A stretch of DNA of 8,215 bases from Bordetella parapertussis (GTDB taxonomy: Bacteria; Pseudomonadota; Gammaproteobacteria; Burkholderiales; Burkholderiaceae_B): NCBI GenBank assembly GCA_945911685.1, contig CAMEAW010000128.1, forward strand, positions 1 through 8,215. The letters run 5' to 3'. The notes under the pieces are model-generated. The model was not told where the DNA came from. It saw nothing but the letters and a program-made list of their open reading frames with translations, and searched no databases. Every line of letters starts with the position of its first letter. Positions within the stretch are counted from its first letter, which is position 1. Both the position numbers and the translations under genes were made by a program. Positions 1 through 6,631 of the stretch are shown piece after piece.

Positions 1-21
1 CAAGCGTCGCCTTTGTAGATA

Positions 22-639
22 CTATTTCGGCAATGACAACATCCGTTGCACATAGCGCGCGATCGTATCCACTTCTAGATTGACACGTTGACCAACCTTT
101 AGATGTTGCAACGTTGTCACGGCAATCGTGTGCGGGATCAAATTGATACTAAAGCGTGTACCGCCCGCCACATCTTCTACACGGTTCACGGTCAGACTCA
201 CGCCATTCACCGTGATAGATCCTTTGTAGGCCAAAAAAGGTGCAAGCGAAGCGGGGGCTTGCACGACAAGCTCCCACGACTCACCAACCGCCTCAAACTT
301 CACGACTTCGCCCAAGCCGTCTACATGGCCTGACACCAAATGCCCACCGATCTGATCGCCAATGCGCAAGGATTTTTCTAAGTTCACCGGGCCTAACGCA
401 TCAAGCCCCATGGTCAGTCGCAAACTTTCGCGCGACACATCCACCGAAAACCCATCACTATGCTTTGACACCACCGTCATGCACGCGCCTTGAATCGCGA
501 TTGAATCTCCAAGGCCGACGTCAGCTAACTCTAAACCACCTGCGTGAATCTTAATGTGTACGCCCGTGTTAGCTTTGTCACCCGCAAAGGGCTCAATACT
601 TTGAATCTGACCAACGGCCGCGACGATTCCGGTAAACAT
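22..639 (-). CDS. ribE: Riboflavin synthase, alpha chain
   Basis: Catalyses the last step of riboflavin synthesis, dismutation of two 6,7-dimethyl-8-ribityllumazine molecules into riboflavin plus the pyrimidinedione, in the cytoplasm as a trimer. The 205-residue protein has the usual length and two tandem lumazine-binding barrels. It opens with the family signature MFTGIV. Domain 1 (about 1-97) carries IQGACMTV at 49-56 and domain 2 (about 98-195) carries the equivalent VNGVSLTV at 144-151, with GGHLVSGHVDG at 98-108 at the junction and IPHT at 168-171. The duplicated motif is direct evidence of the internal repeat. The ATG follows the ribD stop by one base, with a good Shine-Dalgarno AAGGTG (647-652) seven bases upstream inside ribD, so the two genes are almost certainly co-transcribed and probably translationally coupled. 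Only 21 bases follow the TAG; no terminator is visible there, so the operon may continue out of the window. The gene is also called ribC in some species. Confidence 0.97.
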   Translation of the reverse strand: MFTGIVAAVGQIQSIEPFAGDKANTGVHIKIHAGGLELADVGLGDSIAIQGACMTVVSKHSDGFSVDVSRESLRLTMGLDALGPVNLEKSLRIGDQIGGHLVSGHVDGLGEVVKFEAVGESWELVVQAPASLAPFLAYKGSITVNGVSLTVNRVEDVAGGTRFSINLIPHTIAVTTLQHLKVGQRVNLEVDTIARYVQRMLSLPK

Positions 640-640
640 C

Positions 641-1852
641 CTATTGCACCTTACCTGAGTTGCTATCGATTAAGTGAATACTTTGCATCAGTTCGCGCCA
701 CCGCTCAGGCAAGCGCGCCCGTACTCTAATATCTGTGCCTAACTGCTTGACCTCAGTAAACTCAAAGCGCTTCGCGCCTTCAAGTTGCGTGAGTACTGGC
801 AACTGCGCCATGCTTCTGCCCTCGCCTAGCAGCATCGGCGCCATGTACACCAACAACTCATCAACACAGCCAGCATCAAGCAAGGCACCGTTCAAACCCG
901 AGCCCGCTTCGCAATGAATTTCGTTGTGCCCTTGCGCAGCCAACCACTGCATCATCGCGCGCATATCAATACGACGGCGCGCCTGACCTACTTGAGGTGC
1001 TGCGGCTTCAGGCACACACACCACCTGTACGCCACGCTCACCTAAGCGCGCAGCTTTGTCGGGGTTGTTATCACCCACAAACACAAAGGCATCGCCGCCC
1101 GCTAACACCGCTGCATCTTCAGCAATTTCAAAGCCGGGGTCAATCACTGCGCGTTTCGGTTGACGTGGGGTCACCACATGCCGCACATTCATTTTTGGAT
1201 TGTCAGCACGAACAGTACCAATGCCCGTTAACACCACACAACTACGTGCACGCCAATGATGTCCATCAGCGCGCGCCTCTGGGCCCGTGATCCATTGCGA
1301 TACGCCATTGTTTAACGCTGTACGCCCATCAAGCGATACAGCAGCTTTCATCCAGACATAAGGCATGCCACGCGTCATGCGCGAGACAAAACCCGGATTC
1401 AGTTCAAGGGCTAAATCTGCACACACACCCACATTGACTTCGATGCCGGCCTCACGCAAACCGCGCATACCGCGACCCGCCACACTAGGGTTCGGATCAA
1501 AGTGCGCAAACACCACGCGCTTAGGGCCAGCCGTGATTAAGGCATCGACACAAGGAGGTGTACGACCATGGTGACTACAGGGCTCAAGCGTGATGTATAC
1601 CGTTGCACCCAAGGCACTCAACCCCTTGGCCTTCATGTCGTTTAACGCCATGATCTCGGCATGGTGGCTACCCACCACTTGCGTCGCACCGCGGCCCAAC
1701 ACTTGGCCATCACGCACGATCAAGCAACCGACACGCGGATTAGGCGAAGGAACGTACAGTGCACCCTCGGCCAAGGCAAGCGCCTGACGCATAAAAAAAA
1801 CATCTTGATCGGGATTGCGCGTATCAATACCGCGCGCATAGGGCTGGTTCAT
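641..1852 (-). CDS. ribD: Bifunctional riboflavin biosynthesis deaminase/reductase RibD
   Basis: Carries out two early riboflavin steps in the cytoplasm: zinc-dependent deamination of the diaminopyrimidinone ribosyl-phosphate made from GTP, then NADPH-dependent reduction of its ribose to ribityl. The deaminase domain (about 15-160) shows HAE at 64-66 (zinc histidine and catalytic glutamate) and [12 protein letters not shown] at 90-101, giving zinc ligands C92 and C101. The reductase domain (about 165-380) shows [12 protein letters not shown] at 168-179, [10 protein letters not shown] at 210-219 and the glycine-rich [12 protein letters not shown] at 314-325. At 403 residues it is longer than the E. 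coli protein (about 367); the extra length is a leader of roughly 14 residues and a tail after about 380. The ATG overlaps the nrdR TGA in an ATGA, which supports this start; no strong Shine-Dalgarno lies ahead of it, so coupling to nrdR translation is likely. An internal ATG at residue 21 would still retain the deaminase core. A run of eight T on the coding strand (1793-1800) lies just before that codon. Confidence 0.96.
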   Translation of the reverse strand: MNQPYARGIDTRNPDQDVFFMRQALALAEGALYVPSPNPRVGCLIVRDGQVLGRGATQVVGSHHAEIMALNDMKAKGLSALGATVYITLEPCSHHGRTPPCVDALITAGPKRVVFAHFDPNPSVAGRGMRGLREAGIEVNVGVCADLALELNPGFVSRMTRGMPYVWMKAAVSLDGRTALNNGVSQWITGPEARADGHHWRARSCVVLTGIGTVRADNPKMNVRHVVTPRQPKRAVIDPGFEIAEDAAVLAGGDAFVFVGDNNPDKAARLGERGVQVVCVPEAAAPQVGQARRRIDMRAMMQWLAAQGHNEIHCEAGSGLNGALLDAGCVDELLVYMAPMLLGEGRSMAQLPVLTQLEGAKRFEFTEVKQLGTDIRVRARLPERWRELMQSIHLIDSNSGKVQ

Positions 1853-2319
1853 GTCTTACGCCGCAAAGGTGGACCCTGCATCTCGCGAATCGCCTCGACA
1901 AACTCGCCGATATCTTCAAAGCTTTTATACACAGAGGCAAACCGCACGTAGGCCACTTTATCAAGTTTTTTAAGTTCGGCCATCACGAGCTCGCCCAAAA
2001 ATTCGGTAGACACTTCGCGCTCACCGCTTGTCAGCAGTTTGTCTTCAATACGCATGACTACGGCGTCAACGTCTTCAGTACTGACTGGGCGCTTGCGTAA
2101 GGCAAGCGATAAGCTTGCTCGCAACTTGATGGCCTCATAATCGTGCCGACTACCATTGCGCTTCACCACCGAAGGCATCGAAAGCTCGGGGCGCTCGTAA
2201 GTCGTAAACCGCCGATCACACTCAACGCAGCGACGGCGACGGCGAATAAAATCCCCCTCGTCAGCCCCGCGCGAGTCGACCACTTGAGTATCAGGATGCC
2301 CGCAGAAGGGACACTTCAT
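1849..2319 (-). CDS. nrdR: Transcriptional repressor NrdR
   Basis: Senses ATP/dATP and represses ribonucleotide reductase genes by binding NrdR boxes in their promoters. From the ATG at 2319 the protein has 156 residues, the normal family size, and begins directly with the zinc ribbon: MKCPFC at 1-6 and CVEC at 31-34 give the four cysteines C3, C6, C31 and C34, with the arginine-rich stretch RRRRRC at 26-31 between the pairs. An ATP-cone domain follows (about 49-139), ending in [11 protein letters not shown] at 124-134. The frame stays open upstream to a GTG near 2394, but that adds 25 unconserved residues before the motif; AGGA at 2325-2328, five bases before the ATG, supports the shorter form. 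The gene lies 123 bp after glyA and overlaps ribD by four bases. Its targets (nrd operons) are not in this window, and I saw no NrdR-box pair here. Confidence 0.96.
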   Translation of the reverse strand: MKCPFCGHPDTQVVDSRGADEGDFIRRRRRCVECDRRFTTYERPELSMPSVVKRNGSRHDYEAIKLRASLSLALRKRPVSTEDVDAVVMRIEDKLLTSGEREVSTEFLGELVMAELKKLDKVAYVRFASVYKSFEDIGEFVEAIREMQGPPLRRKT

Positions 2320-2442
2320 CGAAGTCCTAAACTTAAAGGCATCTGTGCGAACACGGCAGCCTGTCTCGCCCCATTTACGGGAGCGAGCGGACACAAGGCT
2401 TTTATCGAAAACATTGCAGGCGTCATCACGCCATTTACCTGA
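2320..2442 (-). other. glyA-nrdR gap with two inverted repeats
   Basis: This 123 bp stretch has no convincing gene. In the transcribed (minus) direction it first holds a perfect 5-bp hairpin GGCGT-GATG-ACGCC (2419-2432), ten bases after the glyA stop. It then holds a longer imperfect hairpin (2359-2399): outer arms GCCTTGT and ACAGGC with one bulged T, a five-base one-sided bulge, then inner arms CTCGC-T-CCC and GGG-GCGAG around the loop GTAAAT. Neither is followed by a U-run, so neither is a standard intrinsic terminator. The octamer GTAAATGG occurs twice, at 2431-2438 and 2371-2378, the second copy spanning the hairpin loop. No good -35/-10 pair was found, so whether nrdR has its own promoter is unresolved. 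The structures are read by eye, without a folding energy. Confidence 0.45.
2325..2328 (-). promoter_or_regulatory. Ribosome binding site deciding the nrdR start
   Basis: AGGA on the minus strand with a five-base spacer (CTTCG) to the ATG at 2319. It decides the start in favour of the 156-residue form that begins at the conserved MKCPFC rather than the longer GTG-initiated reading. Confidence 0.7.
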
Positions 2443-3687
2443 TTATCGATAAACCGGGAAGTTTGCCGTCAACGCATTGACCCGTGCACGCACGGCTACG
2501 ATGTTGGCTTCGTCACGCGGGTTATCAAGCACATCAGCAATCAAGTTACCGGTGAGTTCGGCCTCGGCTTCTTTGAAGCCGCGGGTGGTCATTGCTGGCG
2601 TGCCTAAGCGGATGCCGCTTGTGACAAAAGGTTTTTCAGGGTCGTTAGGGATCGCATTTTTGTTCACAGTAATGTGAGCCTGACCCAACACGGCCTCGGT
2701 CTCTTTACCGTTGACGCCCTTGGCCCGCAAATCTACCAACATCACGTGGCTTTCGGTATGGCCGGACACGATGCGCAAACCACGCTTGACTAAGGTCTGC
2801 GCCAACACCTGCGCATTTTTCACAACCTGTGCAGCATAGGTTTTAAACTCAGGGGTTGAAGCCTCGTGAAAGGCCACCGCTTTGGCTGCAATGACATGCA
2901 TCAGCGGGCCACCCTGAATACCCGGAAAAATCGCCGAGTTAATCGCTTTTTCGTGTTCGGCTTTCATCATGATCACGCCGCCACGTGGGCCACGCAGTGA
3001 CTTGTGCGTGGTTGAGGTGACAAAGTCGGCGTATGGCACAGGATTAGGGTAGGCGCCACCGGCCACCAAGCCTGAGTAATGCGCGATATCAACAAGCAGC
3101 AAGGCACCGTTGTCTTTTGCAATGCGGGCCAAGTGTTCAAAATCCATACGCAACGAATAGGCTGAAGCACCGGCCACAATCATTTTGGGCTTTTGCGTTT
3201 TAGCCAAGTGCTCAACCTTGTCGTAATCGAGCACTTCGTTGGCATCTAAGCCATATTGGTGAAAGTTATAGAGTTTGCCAGAGGCGTTGACGCTTGCGCC
3301 GTGGGTTAAATGACCGCCTTCAGCCAAGCTCATGCCCAAGACAGAGTCGCCTGGCTTTAAAAATGCCAGATACACCGCCTGATTGGCCTGCGAACCCGAG
3401 TTAGGCTGAACGTTAGCCGCTTCGGCTCCAAACAGGGCCTTTAATCGATCAATCGCCAGTTGCTCGACGATATCAACATACTCGCAACCGCCGTAATAAC
3501 GCTTGCCAGGATAGCCCTCTGCGTACTTGTTCGTCATCTGCGAGCCCTGCGCCTGCATCACGGCCGGGCTGGCGTAGTTTTCAGAAGCGATCAGCTCGAT
3601 GTGCTGCTCTTGGCGAGTGTCTTCTTGTTGGATAGCAGCCCACACGGCTGGGTCAACGCGATCAAGGGTCAATTTACGGTCAAACAT
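2443..3687 (-). CDS. glyA: Serine hydroxymethyltransferase
   Basis: PLP enzyme of the cytoplasm that interconverts serine plus tetrahydrofolate with glycine plus 5,10-methylene-tetrahydrofolate; it is the main source of one-carbon units for purine, thymidylate and methionine synthesis. The 414-residue protein has the family length and needs no gaps to match the E. coli numbering through the active site: H126, D200, H203 and the Schiff-base lysine K229 in [12 protein letters not shown] (226-237). Other signatures are [10 protein letters not shown] at 31-40, the glycine-rich [15 protein letters not shown] at 53-67, and [14 protein letters not shown] at 357-370, which holds the substrate-carboxylate arginine R360. 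The ATG is preceded by AGGAA (3693-3697) with a five-base spacer. It lies 77 bp downstream of tyrS on the same strand and could be co-transcribed with it. No glycine riboswitch-like structure is evident in the short leader. Confidence 0.98.
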   Translation of the reverse strand: MFDRKLTLDRVDPAVWAAIQQEDTRQEQHIELIASENYASPAVMQAQGSQMTNKYAEGYPGKRYYGGCEYVDIVEQLAIDRLKALFGAEAANVQPNSGSQANQAVYLAFLKPGDSVLGMSLAEGGHLTHGASVNASGKLYNFHQYGLDANEVLDYDKVEHLAKTQKPKMIVAGASAYSLRMDFEHLARIAKDNGALLLVDIAHYSGLVAGGAYPNPVPYADFVTSTTHKSLRGPRGGVIMMKAEHEKAINSAIFPGIQGGPLMHVIAAKAVAFHEASTPEFKTYAAQVVKNAQVLAQTLVKRGLRIVSGHTESHVMLVDLRAKGVNGKETEAVLGQAHITVNKNAIPNDPEKPFVTSGIRLGTPAMTTRGFKEAEAELTGNLIADVLDNPRDEANIVAVRARVNALTANFPVYR

Positions 3688-3764
3688 AGGGGTTCCTGGC
3701 GAACGTGCAAAATTGGTTAGCTGTAGTGTACTTCGCCTAGCGGGGTCTCGCCCGCAGGCAAGAG
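3688..3764 (-). other. tyrS-glyA gap with a small GC hairpin
   Basis: This 77 bp gap begins, in the transcribed direction, with a perfect 5-bp inverted repeat GCGGG-CGAGAC-CCCGC (3740-3755) nine bases after the tyrS stop. No U-tract follows, so it is a poor candidate for an intrinsic terminator; it might slow 3' exonucleases or mean nothing. TACACT on the minus strand (3725-3730) is a weak -10 candidate without a matching -35. The glyA ribosome binding site AGGAA lies at 3693-3697. I cannot tell whether glyA depends on read-through from tyrS. Confidence 0.35.
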
Positions 3765-4997
3765 CTATACCCCTACTAGCGTGACTCGCGCGAACTTGCG
3801 CTTGCCCACCTGAATCACATAAGTGCCGGTAGGCAATTGCAAGCCTTTGTCTTCGACTTTAACGCTGTCGATTTTGACACCACCTTGTTCAATATTGCGC
3901 TGCGCTTCGGCACCCGAGACCACCAAACCGGCCTCACGCAGAACCTTCAGTACCCCTAGCGGTGCACCTGACAGCGTCAGTTCGGGCATATTCTCGGGGA
4001 TAGCACCATCCCGAAACCTTGCCTCAAAGTTTGCCAGCGCGTCTTGCGCAGCTTGCTTTGAGTGAAAACGCGTAATGATCTCTTGAGCAAGTTGCACTTT
4101 GGCGTCGCGAGGGTTACGCCCAGCCTCGGTTTCGGCACGTAACGCGGCGATATCCTCAAGGCTATCAAAAGACAATAATTCAAAATAGCGCCACATCAGC
4201 GTGTCAGAAATCGACATCAATTTGCCAAACATCGAATCGGGCGCCTCGCCAATCCCGATGTAATTGTTTTTGGACTTAGACATCTTTTCGACGCCATCCG
4301 TGCCTTCGAGCAACGGCATCGTCAAAATGCATTGTGGCTCTTGGCCGTATTCTTTTTGTAGTTCGCGCCCCACTAACAGATTAAATTTTTGATCGGTGCC
4401 CCCCAGTTCAAGATCAGATTTCAACGCGACCGAGTCATAACCCTGCATTAAGGGGTATAAAAACTCGTGTACCGAGATCGGCACCCCACCCTTAAAACGC
4501 TTCGTAAAGTCATCGCGCTCCATCATGCGAGCCACTGTGTAGCGCGAGGCAAGTTGAATAATGCCGCGCGCGCCCAAGGGATCGCACCATTCAGAGTTGT
4601 AGCGGATCTCGGTTTTGGCCGGGTCAAGCACTAAGCTAGCCTGAGCGTAATACGTTTTGGCATTTTCAGCGATTTGCTCGCGCGTCAACGGTGGCCGCGT
4701 AGTGTTGCGGCCTGAGGGATCCCCAATCATTGAGGTGAAATCGCCAATCAAGAAGATCACGGTGTGACCTAAATCTTGTAATTGGCGCATCTTATTAAGC
4801 ACTACGGTGTGGCCAAGATGAATATCCGGCGCCGTAGGATCTAAGCCTAGCTTAATTCTGAGCGGGATACCAGTCGCCTGGCTACGCGCCAGCTTTTGAG
4901 CGAATTCGGCCTGCACCAGCAGTTCGTCGCAGCCGCGCAGGGCAACACGCAACTGAGCTTCGGTATCTTGCGTGATCGTATATTTTTGCGTTGACAT
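3765..4997 (-). CDS. tyrS: Tyrosyl-tRNA synthetase (type 2, TyrZ-like subfamily)
   Basis: Class I aminoacyl-tRNA synthetase that charges tRNA-Tyr with tyrosine in the cytoplasm. The 410-residue protein has the Rossmann catalytic domain with the HIGH-type motif HLGH at 60-63 and KMSKS at 238-242. The tyrosine-site segment [10 protein letters not shown] at 199-208 marks the type 2 subfamily; the E. coli-type enzyme has a GGSDQWGN form instead. An S4-like RNA-binding domain lies at the C terminus (about 346-410: [15 protein letters not shown], then [10 protein letters not shown]). The start is well fixed: an in-frame TAG lies six codons upstream (5013-5015) with no alternative start between, and the next in-frame ATG is at residue 70, beyond HLGH. 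The region before the ATG, GGCTTTTTTCTGAT, has almost no Shine-Dalgarno. It is divergent from the M23 peptidase gene, with glyA downstream. Confidence 0.97.
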   Translation of the reverse strand: MSTQKYTITQDTEAQLRVALRGCDELLVQAEFAQKLARSQATGIPLRIKLGLDPTAPDIHLGHTVVLNKMRQLQDLGHTVIFLIGDFTSMIGDPSGRNTTRPPLTREQIAENAKTYYAQASLVLDPAKTEIRYNSEWCDPLGARGIIQLASRYTVARMMERDDFTKRFKGGVPISVHEFLYPLMQGYDSVALKSDLELGGTDQKFNLLVGRELQKEYGQEPQCILTMPLLEGTDGVEKMSKSKNNYIGIGEAPDSMFGKLMSISDTLMWRYFELLSFDSLEDIAALRAETEAGRNPRDAKVQLAQEIITRFHSKQAAQDALANFEARFRDGAIPENMPELTLSGAPLGVLKVLREAGLVVSGAEAQRNIEQGGVKIDSVKVEDKGLQLPTGTYVIQVGKRKFARVTLVGV

Positions 4998-5192
4998 ATC
5001 AGAAAAAAGCCACTATGAGTATTAAAACTAATAAAAAAAGACTTGGTTCGGCAAAATGGGCTAACATTGTTGTTTTCTTGCAAGGGCTTTGCCTGACATC
5101 ATACGCAAACCCAGTGCAACAAGCCTTAAGCACCCCCAAGTGTAATCGCGAGGGGCTGCGCGCACGACCTAGCTGAACAGGATTATCGCTTA
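4998..5192. promoter_or_regulatory. Divergent tyrS / M23 peptidase promoter region
   Basis: This 195 bp stretch lies between two divergent start codons and so must hold promoters for both, although no site is strong. For tyrS (minus) the best -10 by eye is TATGAT at 5098-5103, preceded by TTTGCG, but without a good -35 at 16-18 bp; it would give a leader of roughly 90 nt. For the peptidase gene (plus), TTGCAA at 5079-5084 is a possible -35 with only a poor -10 (CATACG, 5100-5105). The tyrS-proximal 40 bases are strikingly A/T-rich with runs of A on the plus strand. AGGA at 5179-5182 is the likely ribosome binding site of the peptidase gene, ten bases from its ATG. Open frames in this gap look like shadows with no recognisable domain. 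Confidence 0.4.
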
Positions 5193-6620
5193 ATGACTCA
5201 AAACAACGACCTAGCCACCGCAGGGGCAAATGTCCCAAATCGACTAGGCACGTCTGCTCAGCCAACTTTCGGTTCGCGCTTAATGCGCGGACTGCTGTTA
5301 AGTGCTGCCCTACTTTTTTGCATCGGTGCCGCTGCGCTGGGTATGGTGCAACCGACTCCAGCAGAACCAACCCCGCCCGAACAAAGCTTGGTGCAAAATG
5401 TGCTGCCCTTTCCGCTTGCAGCGGACCCGACCCCGGCCGAGCACTCGGCGACGGCGCCTAACACCCCCTACGTCACCGAAACACGCATTCGCTCGGGCGA
5501 TACGATCGCCACGGTTCTTAAGCGCCTTGATATCGGCGATACCAACCTATCGTCCTACCTGGTTAAAGAGCCCAAGGTCCGTTTTGCCAGCAAGCTGGTA
5601 CCTGGGCGCTCGGTGCAAGCGGCCACAGATCACAACGGGCAGTTGCAATGGGTACGCTATTTCCACACTCCAACCAGCGACTCAACCGGTCAACCCACGG
5701 TTAAGTTGTTACAAATAGACGCAACGTCCGACGGCTTTAGCGCGCAAGAGCTCGAACTCCCTAGCGAAGTTCATATTGAAATCGCCGTTGGCACCATCGA
5801 ACGTTCATTATTCGCCACCACCGATGCCGCAGGGATCCCCGACGGCATCACCATGCAGATCGCTGAAGTGCTCGGCAGCAAGATTGACTTCTTTCGTGGC
5901 ATTCATCGCGGCGATCAAATTCGCGTTGTCTACGAAAACCGTACCTTCGAAGGCCGGCCTGCGGGCCCTGGGCGCGTGTTAGCGGTTGAGTTTGTCACTA
6001 AAGGCAAATCCTCAACAGCAGTTTGGTTCAGCCAAGATGGCAAAACCGGCAGCTACTACGACCTTGAGGGCGAAAGTTTGCGCGGGGCCTTTTTGCGTAA
6101 CTCGATTAAATTCTCGCGTGTCAGCTCTGCGTTCGGGATGCGTACCATCGCCAACAATCAAGCCTGGACCGGACATCACCCAGGGGTTGACTACGTGGCT
6201 CCAACCGGCACGCCAATTCATGCGACTGCCGACGGCGTTGTGCAACTCGCCGGGTGGCACTTTGGCTATGGCAATACGATCATCCTCAAACACCACAGCA
6301 AAATCACCACCCTGTATGCGCATCAAAGCCGTTTCGCTGATGGCATTACCGTAGGCACTAAAGTCTCGCAAGGCCAGTTAATCGGTTACGTCGGCTCAAC
6401 GGGGTGGTCAACCGGTCCGCATCTGCATTACGAGTTTCGGGTGGCCGACAAGCCCATTGATCCGCTCTCAGCAACGGCAGCGATGCCCGCTGCAACGCCG
6501 CTTGAGCCCGAGCATCGGGCTCAGTTTGCCCAAGCTATTGCACCCTATCGGCAACAGCTGCAAGTATTGGCTAAGTTTCAAGAGGTCGTGCCCGAAATCA
6601 GCAGCGTCGCTGTCCGCTGA
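5193..6620 (+). CDS. Membrane-anchored M23 family murein endopeptidase (MepM-like)
   Basis: Predicted zinc metallopeptidase that cuts peptide cross-links in peptidoglycan in the periplasm, allowing wall growth or cell separation. A cytoplasmic N-terminus (1-30) is followed by one hydrophobic segment (about 33-51, RGLLLSAALLFCIGAAALG), probably an uncleaved anchor. A proline-rich linker follows (52-92, PTPAEPTPPE). Next comes a LysM/OapA-like region starting at TETRIRSGDTIATVLKRL (95-112) and a Csd3-like N2 region (about 185-290). The M23 domain (about 305-425) keeps all catalytic positions: HPGVD at 329-333 (zinc H329, D333), YAH with H377, and HLH at 410-412 (H410, zinc H412). The intact site argues for an active enzyme rather than an EnvC/NlpD-type activator. 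The 475-residue length fits MepM/YebA-type proteins. The chosen ATG has AGGA ten bases upstream; the ATG at residue 31 lacks one but would still keep the anchor. anmK follows 11 bp later. Cleavage specificity (DD versus other) cannot be read from sequence alone. Confidence 0.93.
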   Translation: MTQNNDLATAGANVPNRLGTSAQPTFGSRLMRGLLLSAALLFCIGAAALGMVQPTPAEPTPPEQSLVQNVLPFPLAADPTPAEHSATAPNTPYVTETRIRSGDTIATVLKRLDIGDTNLSSYLVKEPKVRFASKLVPGRSVQAATDHNGQLQWVRYFHTPTSDSTGQPTVKLLQIDATSDGFSAQELELPSEVHIEIAVGTIERSLFATTDAAGIPDGITMQIAEVLGSKIDFFRGIHRGDQIRVVYENRTFEGRPAGPGRVLAVEFVTKGKSSTAVWFSQDGKTGSYYDLEGESLRGAFLRNSIKFSRVSSAFGMRTIANNQAWTGHHPGVDYVAPTGTPIHATADGVVQLAGWHFGYGNTIILKHHSKITTLYAHQSRFADGITVGTKVSQGQLIGYVGSTGWSTGPHLHYEFRVADKPIDPLSATAAMPAATPLEPEHRAQFAQAIAPYRQQLQVLAKFQEVVPEISSVAVR

Positions 6621-6631
6621 TACCGGCCTAA

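Noticed and set aside
103..1951. Several plus-strand open frames of 60-104 codons opposite ribE, ribD and nrdR
   Set aside because: They lie wholly or mostly antisense to clearly conserved genes, show no recognisable domain, and overlap one another in different frames, as expected of shadows.
2320..2394. Extended 181-residue nrdR starting at a GTG near 2394
   Set aside because: The 25 extra residues precede the conserved zinc-ribbon start MKCPFC, the reading would begin inside the hairpin region, and AGGA is correctly spaced before the ATG at 2319.
3740..3755. GCGGG/CCCGC hairpin as a tyrS terminator
   Set aside because: The stem is only 5 bp and is followed by TAGGCGAAG rather than a U-run.
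4999..5370. A 123-codon minus-strand frame across the divergent promoter region, ending in a hydrophobic stretch
   Set aside because: It overlaps the start of the M23 peptidase gene antisense. Its hydrophobic end simply translates the A/T-rich tract before tyrS, and no family resemblance is visible.
6012..6371. A 119-codon minus-strand frame inside the M23 peptidase gene
   Set aside because: It lies antisense to the strongly conserved catalytic domain and has no recognisable motif.
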